DNA from: Nitrospiria bacterium
GTDB taxonomy: Bacteria > Nitrospirota > UBA9217
Direction of reading: 5' to 3'
Assembly: GCA_919901555.1 (NCBI GenBank)
Contig: CAKKPG010000021.1
Location: 1-61,760, forward strand
Length of the DNA stretch: 61,760 nucleotides
This document shows positions 29,359 through 36,630 of the stretch, one piece after another (position 1 is the first letter of the stretch; each line of letters starts with the position of its first letter). The notes below the pieces were generated by a model. It saw only the letters and a list, made by a program, of their open reading frames with translations, did not search any database and was not told the origin of the DNA. Both the position numbers and the translations under genes were made by a program.

Positions 29359-29415
29359 CTACTTCTTCTTCGCTTTTTTCTTGGCCTTTTTCTTCGCTTT
29401 CTTCTTGGCTGCCAT
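29359..29415 (-). CDS. Lysine-rich micropeptide 1 (18 aa)
   Basis: Codes for MAAKKKAKKKAKKKAKKK, a Met-Ala start followed by four exact AKKK units. It begins 45 bases after the HEPN-like gene on the same strand, with the leader GAAAGGGGGTG ahead of the ATG, shared with micropeptide 2. Codons alternate AAG and AAA and GCC/GCG, so it is not a simple DNA repeat: the protein repeat is better conserved than the DNA. This argues for selection on the peptide. I know of no named family. The charge suggests binding to RNA, DNA or polyanions. Confidence 0.55.
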   Translation of the reverse strand: MAAKKKAKKKAKKKAKKK

Positions 29416-29460
29416 CTACTCTCCACCCCCTTTCGGTGACCGCGTGTGCCTTCAGCGGCA

Positions 29461-29946
29461 TTATCTTGAAGCAGACTGCGTAACGTCGTTGAGCAACGAC
29501 ATCTGTGAGTACTTTTCCCGGATCCGGCCGTTGACGAGGGCAAGAAATTCTTCCGCGTCCCTGATCGCCTGCCCTGCTTCGTACCGTGATATGACCCTGC
29601 CGGCCTCTTCCATAAAGTTCTGGTATTTTCTCCTCATTCGGTCGAACTTGTTGATGAGGCTCTTGTACTGATCGCCCAGAATGACGCCCGTAGCCGTCAC
29701 GATGGTCTTCTGCATGTCCCTGCTTCTCCCGCCTTTGGGCCTGAATCCCTCGGACATGATGAGCGCCCTGGCTGAGCGTGACATGGCCTGGTACGCCGCT
29801 GCGAAGGCCCACTCTTCATCTTTATCCTGAAGCAGTTTGCCCGTCGCCAGATCGCGTTCCGCCCTCGTCATGAGACTGATAACCTCCGCCGTCTCGGTTG
29901 TCCGCTCTTCGAGGATGCCCATATCCCTGAGTGCATCATAGATCAT
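29461..29946 (-). CDS. HEPN-like helical protein lacking the RNase motif
   Basis: 161 residues, all helical. The central block WAFAAAYQAMSRSARALIMS then EGFRPKG is the HEPN core seen in HEPN-MNT pairs. The nuclease signature Rx4-6H cannot be formed: there is not one histidine in the protein, and the expected place reads RPKGGRSRDM. Its start overlaps the MNT-like gene by 11 bases, so translation is coupled. Partner role in a toxin-antitoxin-like complex is plausible by family; RNase activity of the usual kind is not. The two lysine micropeptides follow. Confidence 0.75.
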   Translation of the reverse strand: MIYDALRDMGILEERTTETAEVISLMTRAERDLATGKLLQDKDEEWAFAAAYQAMSRSARALIMSEGFRPKGGRSRDMQKTIVTATGVILGDQYKSLINKFDRMRRKYQNFMEEAGRVISRYEAGQAIRDAEEFLALVNGRIREKYSQMSLLNDVTQSASR

Positions 29947-30502
29947 CTTCCTTACCCGCCAGGAAAATCTTCTTACCTTTCACCACTTCCCGGATGAAGG
30001 GGTCTTTAGAATCCTTGCGCTTCCGATACTCCTGTTCATCAAAGACCAGATAATCAATCTCCCGCTTCAGTTTTTCCTCCAGGCCCATCACCATGTCGTT
30101 CAGTTCTGTTATGTTCACCTGGCCTATGACCATGATGTTGATGTTGCTGTCCTCTTTTTCGGCCCCCTTTGCGAAGGAACCGTAGATGAATGCAGCCTGA
30201 ACGCCTTTCAACCTCGACAGGGTGGCCTTGATGGAGCCCTGGACCCCCGTGGTCTTGAATATCAATCCCTTCATCTCGGAGAAAATCGGGGAGTTCCTGT
30301 TTGCGAAGTAGTATTTCTGAACGCCCCGCTTCTCCCTGGCCACAATTCCGATCTTTACCAGGTTGTCCAGTTCCCGCTTGATGCCTGCCGCATCCTTTCC
30401 GATGTGACGGGCGATCTCCCGGAGATAGAACTTGTCGTCAGAGTTATTAAAGAACAGGCCTAAAAGTTCAGCTCTCGTGGAGGAGAAGAGTTTTGTCAGC
30501 AA
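29936..30502 (-). CDS. MNT-fold nucleotidyltransferase-like protein with N-terminal HTH, catalytic Asp pair replaced
   Basis: 188 residues. A winged-helix region (about 1-75, YLREIARHIGKDAAGIKREL) is followed by a minimal nucleotidyltransferase domain (about 95-170). The signature GSx10DxD reads GSFAKGAEKEDSNIN: both catalytic aspartates are asparagine. Starts at TTG with GAGGTG seven bases before. In ordinary HEPN-MNT systems the MNT antitoxin adds AMP to the HEPN toxin; this copy should not be able to. The HTH suggests it binds DNA, possibly its own promoter, where a 14-bp motif is repeated. Confidence 0.8.
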   Translation of the reverse strand: MLTKLFSSTRAELLGLFFNNSDDKFYLREIARHIGKDAAGIKRELDNLVKIGIVAREKRGVQKYYFANRNSPIFSEMKGLIFKTTGVQGSIKATLSRLKGVQAAFIYGSFAKGAEKEDSNINIMVIGQVNITELNDMVMGLEEKLKREIDYLVFDEQEYRKRKDSKDPFIREVVKGKKIFLAGKEDDL

Positions 30503-30523
30503 CTTCGTTCACCTCGTAGACAA

Positions 30524-30553
30524 ATATACAACAAGAGTGTATGTTTTGTCAAC
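30524..30553 (-). promoter_or_regulatory. Promoter of the MNT-HEPN-micropeptide unit
   Basis: Minus-strand -35 TTGACA (30548-30553), 18-base spacer, -10 TATATT (30524-30529), about 22 bases before the TTG start. The -35 lies within one of two copies of ATGTTTTGTCAACA / ACGTTTTATCAACA (30542-30555; 30590-30603), a candidate operator. Confidence 0.65.
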
Positions 30554-30942
30554 AGGAAAGTTAAAAAATTTATTTTCCATGGGGTTAGACGTTTTATCAA
30601 CACCAGGATACTCACCAATAAAATTTGGTACAGAAATTTACTGTATTTTGCCTAAATAAACAACTTTTACTTGTGAAGAGAGAAGCGCTCCGCCCTTACG
30701 GAGAACGCCGTCAAAATGGCTGCGCTTCGGGATTTCTTTTTATACAGCGCAAATTCTCTAAATATTCCCTTTAAACACACGGATTTTTTGCGGTCCCTCA
30801 AGGCGTCTCTCACGCGCGTGGTGATTTCCCATTGCGCGCGCCGCCGTCTCTTGCCGTAAAAGCCGGAAAAGGGCCGCGCACAAGGACCGTGTTTTCGTCA
30901 ATACTCCCTTGCCGCGCCCGGACAGCGGTCATAATTTATCGT
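30554..30942. other. Intergenic region between divergent MNT and helicase genes
   Basis: About 390 bases without a convincing gene. The left part is A+T-rich and carries the second copy of the candidate MNT operator. The right part has G+C-rich segments (GTGGTGATTTCCC, CGCGCGCCGCC) with no clear hairpin-terminator structure. Confidence 0.5.
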
Positions 30943-30970
30943 TTGCGAATGTCGCCACTTATGGTATACT
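30943..30970 (+). promoter_or_regulatory. Probable promoter of the DEAD-box helicase gene
   Basis: TTGCGA (30943-30948), 16-base spacer, TATACT (30965-30970) with an extended TG upstream (TATGGTATACT). It would give a leader of about 44 bases. Confidence 0.5.
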
Positions 30971-31020
30971 GTCTCAAATCAGAGCGTTGACAAAATGTCT
31001 TCAACAGGAATAATCGCTGA

Positions 31021-32280
31021 ATGAACTTCACTGAATTAGATCTTCCCTCCGAAGTGCAGCAGGGAATCGAACACGTCGGCTTCTTCACATGCACACCCGT
31101 CCAGGAAGCGGTAATCCCGCGGGCCGTGCGCGGGGAAGACATCGCTGCGCAGGCACAGACCGGCACGGGGAAAACCGCCGCGTTCCTCATCTCGCTCTTC
31201 ACGCGGATGATCAGAAACCCCGCGGCAGTGGCGGATCTCGGCAACTCTCCCCAGGCGCTGATCATATCCCCTACCCGGGAACTTGCCGACCAGATATTCC
31301 ACGAGGCCGAGCGGCTCGGGAAGTTCACGGGCTTTCGCCTTCTCGCCGTCTTCGGGGGCATCGACTACCAGAAGCAGATGGATACCCTGCACAAGGGAGT
31401 CGATGTGCTCATCGGAACGCCCGGCAGGCTCATCGATTACTACAAGCAGCATGTCTACAGCCTCAAGAAGACCCGCTACCTCGTAATCGACGAGGCCGAC
31501 CGCATGTTCGACATGGGCTTCATCGACGACCTGCGGTACCTCATCAAAAAACTGCCGCCCTACAGCAAGCGCCAGTCCATGCTCTTTTCGGCCACGCTCT
31601 CCTACCGCGTCATGGAACTGGCCTATGAGCACATGAACCTTCCGGAAAAGATCTCCATAACACCCGAGCAGGTCACGGTCGAGAGGGTGGAGCAGGTCCT
31701 CTACCACGTGGGAAAGCATGAAAAGCTCCCCCTCCTCCTCGGCATCCTCAATAAGGAATCGCCCCGCCGCGTTCTCATCTTCGTGAACACGCGCCGCGCC
31801 GCCGAGATGGTGGCGGAACGCCTGAACCGCAACAGCTGGAAGGCCCAGGCCATCACCGGCGAGATATTACAAAAGAAGAGGCTCCGGGTCCTCGAAGATT
31901 TCAAGGCCGGAAGGCTCGCCGTTCTCGTGGCAACGGACGTGGCAAGCCGAGGCCTCCATGTGGAGGACGTTACCCATGTGATCAATTACGACCTCCCCCA
32001 GGACGCCGAGGACTACGTGCACCGCATCGGCCGAACAGGCCGGGCAGGCGCCGCCGGAAAGGCCGTGAGCCTCGCCGACGAGGAGTACGTGTACTCCCTC
32101 GATGATATTGAGAAGTTCATCGGCCGGAAGATCCCCGTGGAATGGGCCGACGAGGGAATGTACGTTAAGGAGATCCGCCGGACCCATGAGGAGCGGCAGC
32201 GGAGCGAGCAGGAGCGGGTGTTGCGCCCGCCCCAGCCCGGCCGGCGCAACGCCTCAGATCGGCCCCGGACCCGCCGCTAA
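31021..32280 (+). CDS. DEAD-box RNA helicase
   Basis: 419 residues with all helicase motifs: Q motif (FFTCTPVQEAVIP), I (AQTGTGKT), Ia (SPTRELADQ), GG, II (VIDEADRMFDMGF), III (FSATL), IV (LIFVNTRR), V (ATDVASRGLHVEDVTHVIN) and VI (YVHRIGRTGRAG). The short basic tail (RRNASDRPRTRR) is like RhlB and other ATP-dependent RNA unwinding enzymes involved in mRNA decay or ribosome assembly. It stands alone. The start ATG lacks a strong ribosome binding site, but motif spacing to the N terminus is normal. Confidence 0.95.
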   Translation: MNFTELDLPSEVQQGIEHVGFFTCTPVQEAVIPRAVRGEDIAAQAQTGTGKTAAFLISLFTRMIRNPAAVADLGNSPQALIISPTRELADQIFHEAERLGKFTGFRLLAVFGGIDYQKQMDTLHKGVDVLIGTPGRLIDYYKQHVYSLKKTRYLVIDEADRMFDMGFIDDLRYLIKKLPPYSKRQSMLFSATLSYRVMELAYEHMNLPEKISITPEQVTVERVEQVLYHVGKHEKLPLLLGILNKESPRRVLIFVNTRRAAEMVAERLNRNSWKAQAITGEILQKKRLRVLEDFKAGRLAVLVATDVASRGLHVEDVTHVINYDLPQDAEDYVHRIGRTGRAGAAGKAVSLADEEYVYSLDDIEKFIGRKIPVEWADEGMYVKEIRRTHEERQRSEQERVLRPPQPGRRNASDRPRTRR

Positions 32281-32288
32281 ACCCTATT

Positions 32289-32503
32289 TGATAACGTTCA
32301 GGACATCGTTCACAAGAAAAATGCTCACAACATCGTGCAATCGCATATTCTAAACTGATTGACCAATTGCTCCTTGGATTAATCCTGGGCTGTATTTACG
32401 CAGCTCGTAAGAGATATTATCAAAGTTCATAACATTTCTATGCCCTTGTTTGTGAACGATGTCTTGGATGCTAATTTACTGAACGATGTCCTGAACGTTA
32501 TCA
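32289..32503. mobile_element. Second type of small non-coding transposable element (215 bp)
   Basis: Perfect 24-bp terminal inverted repeats (32289-32312 and 32480-32503; ends begin TGATAACGTTCAGGACATCG). Exact 6-bp target duplication CCTATT (32283-32288 and 32504-32509). A further partial copy of the end sequence (TGTGAACGATGTCTTG) lies inside at about 32448-32463. No protein coded. It begins 8 bases after the helicase stop codon. Terminal TG...CA and the size fit a MITE driven by an IS elsewhere in the genome; the family is not assigned. Confidence 0.88.
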
Positions 32504-32628
32504 CCTATTCCCCTCCGAAATATGTTATACTGTACTGTTATGAAGGGACAATGAAGGATTTATTAGGTCTTCATTGGCCGGCGGTGTGACGTTCCGTTCG
32601 CACCTTCAATCGGAAAAGGAGGCTTGCC

Positions 32629-34329
32629 ATGAAAACCGGCTTGAGAACCACCGACCGTCCGTGGGTGAAATTCTATGAGCGGGATGTGCCCGAAAGCCTG
32701 ACCTACCCGGACCTGACGCTGGGGAACGTACTTGGTCAAACCGCCTCGAAATACCCGGATAACACCGCGCTCGTCTTTTACGGGAGGAAAATATCCTATA
32801 CAGAGCTTGATGCTCTTGTGAACCGGTTCGCCCACGCTCTCACCGGTCTCGGGGTCAAAAAGGGAGATCGGGTCGCGCTCATGCTCCCCAACATCCCGCA
32901 GATGGTCATCGCCTATTACGGTACCTTGAGGCTGGGGGCCATTGCCGTTGCTACCAATCCCCTCTACAAGGCGCACGAGCTCGAGGTCCAGCTCAAGGAC
33001 AGCGGGGCGGAGACCCTCGTGGCCGTGGACATGTTCTACCCCGTGATCTCCCCGGTCCTGCCGAGAACAGCGGTCAAGCATCTCATACTCTGCGGCATCA
33101 AGGACTATCTGCCCTTCCCGCTGAACCTGCTTTATCCGATCAAGGCGAGGATCGAAAAGCAGTGGGTGCGCGTGAAGCGGGTGCCGCCGATCCATGATTT
33201 TTTGTCCCTGCTCAACGAGGCCCAGGCAACACCGGTCAACAGCCGTGTTTCTCCCGACGACACTGCTATTTTGCAGTATACCGGGGGCACGACCGGTACG
33301 CCCAAGGGTGCGGTCCTCACCCACCGAAACCTCGTTGCAAATGCCGTGCATAACAGGGTCTGGCTCACAAACGGGAAGGAGGGCGAGGAGAGGATCCTGG
33401 CCGTCATTCCCTTTTTCCATGTTTACGGCATGACCACGGCAATGAACCTCGGGGTGCTTCTCGGCGCTGAGCTGATCCTTCTCCCCAAGTTCCATACCAA
33501 AGAGGTGCTTCATTTCATCAACAAGTATCGTCCCACGATCTTCCCGGGCATCCAGGCCATGTACATGGCGATCGGCAACTACCCGAAGATCCATAAGTAC
33601 GACCTCACCTCGATCAAGGCGGCCATCAGCGGCGCGGGCCCGCTCATGCGCGAGGTGCAGGAACGGTTCGAGCAGCTGACCAAGGCGAGGATCGTAGAAG
33701 GCTACGGCCTGTCCGAGGCCTCCCCCGTCACCCACTGCAATCCCGTTTTCGGCAAACGGAAGCTGGGAAGCATCGGCTTGCCGTTCCCGGACATGGACGC
33801 AAAAATCGTGGACCTCGAGACCGGCGAGAAGGAACTGCCCGTGGGCGAGGCCGGCGAGCTCGTGGTCAAAGGCCCGCAAGTGATGAAAGGCTACTGGAAT
33901 AAGCCCGAAGAAACGGACCGCACCCTCCGCGGCGGATGGCTCCATACGGGCGACATCGCCACCAGGGACGAGGAAGGGTACTTTTTCATCGTGGACCGCA
34001 TCAAGGACATGATCAAGACCGTGGGCGAGAACGTCTATCCGCGGGAGGTGGAAGAGGTGCTGTTTACGCACCCCAAGGTAAAGGACGCCGTCGTCGTCGG
34101 GCTCCCCCACGAAGCGTTCATGGGCGAGAAGATCAAGGCCTACATCGTGCTCAAGGAAGGAGAGACCGCCACGGCCGAGGAGATCATCGGGTTCTGCCGT
34201 GAGCAGCTCTCGAAGTTCAAGGTGCCGAAGGAAATCGAGTTCCGCGACCAGCTCCCGAAGACCCTCGTGGGAAAGGTCTTGCGGCGGGTGCTGCGGGACG
34301 AGGAAATGAAGAAGAAAGAGGCAAAATGA
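32629..34329 (+). CDS. Long-chain fatty acid-CoA ligase (AMP-binding)
   Basis: 566 residues of the acyl-adenylate superfamily: P-loop ILQYTGGTTGTPKGAVLTHRN (about 219-239), the motif VEGYGLSEASPVTH, the hinge region GWLHTGDIATRDEEGYFFIVDRIKDMIK and the C-terminal catalytic lysine in PKTLVGKVLRR. It activates fatty acids with ATP and CoA for lipid synthesis or degradation. AAAAGGAGG box just upstream. Stands alone after the inserted 215-bp element. Chain length cannot be read from sequence. Confidence 0.93.
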   Translation: MKTGLRTTDRPWVKFYERDVPESLTYPDLTLGNVLGQTASKYPDNTALVFYGRKISYTELDALVNRFAHALTGLGVKKGDRVALMLPNIPQMVIAYYGTLRLGAIAVATNPLYKAHELEVQLKDSGAETLVAVDMFYPVISPVLPRTAVKHLILCGIKDYLPFPLNLLYPIKARIEKQWVRVKRVPPIHDFLSLLNEAQATPVNSRVSPDDTAILQYTGGTTGTPKGAVLTHRNLVANAVHNRVWLTNGKEGEERILAVIPFFHVYGMTTAMNLGVLLGAELILLPKFHTKEVLHFINKYRPTIFPGIQAMYMAIGNYPKIHKYDLTSIKAAISGAGPLMREVQERFEQLTKARIVEGYGLSEASPVTHCNPVFGKRKLGSIGLPFPDMDAKIVDLETGEKELPVGEAGELVVKGPQVMKGYWNKPEETDRTLRGGWLHTGDIATRDEEGYFFIVDRIKDMIKTVGENVYPREVEEVLFTHPKVKDAVVVGLPHEAFMGEKIKAYIVLKEGETATAEEIIGFCREQLSKFKVPKEIEFRDQLPKTLVGKVLRRVLRDEEMKKKEAK

Positions 34330-34511
34330 TCGGGACAGCGATCACCCCTTGGGTGAGTTTCTGTGATGAGATATTCGCTTAGTTTTATCGGCGGTTATCT
34401 GCGTCGGTCTGCGGCCAACTGCCGTTTTTAGGTTCCATGCACTGACGCGTCCTTCTTCCACTCGCTCCCCCTGCCCGCTATCGTGCGATGATGACCTTCG
34501 GCGCGTCCTTA

Positions 34512-35264
34512 TCAATCCGTCCCTCCGACGATGCCTGCGTCCCTCGTGGTCCTTCGGTAAAGGACCATCGCGCCGGCCAGCAGTAGCGTTTCACCGAGCG
34601 CAAAGGCTGACCAGGGAAAGTGACGAGGGACATACGATGCGAGCGCGGCCTGGAAGGCCTGGTCCCGCAGGAGGCGCCCGAAGTCTGCAAGAAATCCCCC
34701 CTCGATGATGATTTTCGAATAATCCCGGATAAACGCCAGAAATATGACGAACGCCCCCAGCCCCATCAGCGACCACGCTGCGGTTCCGATGCGGACCATG
34801 GCGTATTTCCGGTCCAGGCGCCCGACGAGCAGGCCAAGCCCTATCAGAGTCAGAGAAACCACGAGCGGAGCAAGCACCGGGCCGGTCCAGGCGACGGGGA
34901 TGAGAAACAATATGTCCCAGGTGAAGAGGGACGACGGCCAGTCCAGGAGGAGCTTCAGAGCAAGGTAGTAAAACAGGTCCCACATGCCGAAGGTGAACAC
35001 GAAGGAGGAGAACCGGAGGGGGAAGGTTTTCGTGACCGCTGCGGAAACCGCCGCAAGCATCACGATCGTACAGGATTCACGAAGCATCTCCATGAGGAGC
35101 ATCGTGTGTGGAACAGGCGTCATGGGAAACTGAAACCCGGCAGGATGGTACAGCTCGCGCAAATACACAACGACAATCGCCTCGAGCGCCCCCATTGCCG
35201 CGGCAAAAATCCCGAGCCAGACAAAACGCCGCACATGGTCGGTCTTTGTTTTTTCGGCGTTCAT
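34512..35264 (-). CDS. Hypothetical multi-spanning membrane protein
   Basis: 250 residues with about six membrane helices (for example WLGIFAAAMGALEAIVVVYL near the N terminus and FALGETLLLAGAMVLY near the C terminus) and a short basic tail. I do not recognise a family; the sequence MWDLFYYLALKLLLDWPSS is its most characteristic stretch. Single gene, with repeats on both sides. A transport or enzyme function would be guesswork. Confidence 0.7.
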   Translation of the reverse strand: MNAEKTKTDHVRRFVWLGIFAAAMGALEAIVVVYLRELYHPAGFQFPMTPVPHTMLLMEMLRESCTIVMLAAVSAAVTKTFPLRFSSFVFTFGMWDLFYYLALKLLLDWPSSLFTWDILFLIPVAWTGPVLAPLVVSLTLIGLGLLVGRLDRKYAMVRIGTAAWSLMGLGAFVIFLAFIRDYSKIIIEGGFLADFGRLLRDQAFQAALASYVPRHFPWSAFALGETLLLAGAMVLYRRTTRDAGIVGGTD

Positions 35265-35303
35265 ATCGACGGTATTAATCTACAAACGCAAAAATAAATG
35301 TTC

Positions 35304-35384
35304 AAATCTCCCCTAACCCCTCTTTTCCAAAGAGGGGGACAAAGAGGATGTCCCCCTTTGAAAAAGGGGGATGAAGGGGGATTT
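35304..35384. repeat. 81-bp imperfect palindrome of C/G runs
   Basis: Left arm AAATCTCCCCTAACCCCTC, right arm ending GGGGGATGAAGGGGGATTT. Central part AGAGGGGGACAAAGAGGATG. Such CCCCCTTT-rich palindromes are widespread between genes of many bacteria. No coding role. Confidence 0.65.
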
Positions 35385-35436
35385 AAAATGAATTGCAATC
35401 ATCAAAAGTGTATCAATAGTAAATGCGTTTGCTATA

Positions 35437-35474
35437 GCAGCTACTCAGGTCAGCCACCAGGCCTGAGCAGTTGC
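35437..35474. repeat. Hairpin relic of the GTAACTACTCAGGTC element
   Basis: GCAGCTACTCAGGTC (35437-35451) faces GGCCTGAGCAGTTGC (35460-35474), separated by 8 bases. Arms are diverged copies of the copy A/B ends; no interior and no target duplication remain. Confidence 0.6.
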
Positions 35475-35550
35475 CATGATCGTATCATTCCCCTGGCGGG
35501 ATATGATGAGAAAAGGGTTCCTGCCCCGACCGGGGCGTCCGTCAGGGCTT

Positions 35551-36327
35551 TCAGGTGTGACAGACGGTGACCGGCAGGTGGATGGATTCTGCGAAGATGT
35601 CCTTCGCTGCTTCCTTTTTATAATACGGGCACTTTTCTTCCCGGCACCCATGGGGGTGCCTCTCGCTCTGCCTGCAAACAAGGGACGCGTCCTTAACAGG
35701 CAGCACGATCCCGAACTTCTCGCCGAACTCCTGGACCGCAACAGAAATCGCCGAGCGCACATAGGCCTTGCAGCAGCTCGGGCCCGTGAGGTCCGCGATG
35801 GCCCCGGCTGTCTTTGTCACCGCTTCCATGGTGATCTTCTGTTCCCGGTCCGTGCCGCAGTGGGCCCCGAGGAAGATCGAAAAGCAAGCGCCGACAGCAG
35901 GCACGATGCCGCACACGCCCGTAAGTCCGCAGTAACCGCCTGCTGCCTGCCGTCCGATCCTGTCGAAGGCTTCCCGGATCTGCCCGGTGGTGATGTTCCC
36001 GTAGGGAGAGTTCCTGAGCGCGGCCAGAAGCGCCCCTGCTGCGACGTATGCGTGCTCGCACCCCAGCATGGGAAGGCCGGGGTGGCTCATCATGAGCTCG
36101 GCGATCTCGACAGGGTCTTTTAATTCCGTGGTGGAGGCGAGGTCTTCGATCGCCTTCATCGCGTCCTTGCTGTGACAGGCATCGCAGATGTAGTGGCCCT
36201 GCGAACATTGAATGTGGCCGGCCTCGCTCTTGGCGCAGTACGTACAGGTCACCGTCTTCGCTGTTTTGAAATACTCGAGCGTTGATCCGCAGACCATGCA
36301 GTGTTCGGTGCTTTTCGGCATTGCCAT
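35551..36327 (-). CDS. DUF5714-like cysteine-rich protein
   Basis: 258 residues with about 20 cysteines. The N terminus holds zinc-ribbon-like pairs (CMVCGSTL, CTYCAKSE, CSQGHYICDACHSKD). The C-terminal two thirds (DPVEIAELMMSHPGLPMLGC to the Cys-rich tail) match proteins annotated DUF5714, some of which are joined to SAM-dependent methyltransferases. Several later motifs (GGYCGLTGVCG, GPSCCKAYV) could bind an Fe-S cluster. Function unknown. Found in anaerobes, which fits the setting. Confidence 0.75.
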   Translation of the reverse strand: MAMPKSTEHCMVCGSTLEYFKTAKTVTCTYCAKSEAGHIQCSQGHYICDACHSKDAMKAIEDLASTTELKDPVEIAELMMSHPGLPMLGCEHAYVAAGALLAALRNSPYGNITTGQIREAFDRIGRQAAGGYCGLTGVCGIVPAVGACFSIFLGAHCGTDREQKITMEAVTKTAGAIADLTGPSCCKAYVRSAISVAVQEFGEKFGIVLPVKDASLVCRQSERHPHGCREEKCPYYKKEAAKDIFAESIHLPVTVCHT

Positions 36328-36630
36328 GCTTAAATTATACTCCTTCAGCAGAAGGGATACAATCAGGTTTTTCTAAACTATTTCACCACGGTTGTTCATC
36401 CAGCCAAAATCTTTTAAAGCAACTCTTAGGGGAGCTGCGCTTTATGATTGAACTTGGATGAGACAACGGTGTTTCGAGATAACTTCATATTGATTTTTCT
36501 ATGCCCCGCTTTCTGTCACGCGTACAATTATTATTCTGTTCTATGCAGGAACACCTGTCTCTTGATTAGTATCAACTATCGGCAATGCAACGTATGCAAC
36601 AACGTCACCCCCGCTTCAGAAGACTGCTTG
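36328..36630. other. Intergenic region left of the restriction-modification island
   Basis: About 300 A+T-rich bases between the DUF5714 gene and the end of the methyltransferase gene. I see no gene, terminator or repeat that I can support. Confidence 0.5.

Noticed and set aside
32563-34110. 515-codon minus-strand frame over the acyl-CoA ligase
   Set aside because: Shadow of a clearly real gene; composition typical of antisense frames.
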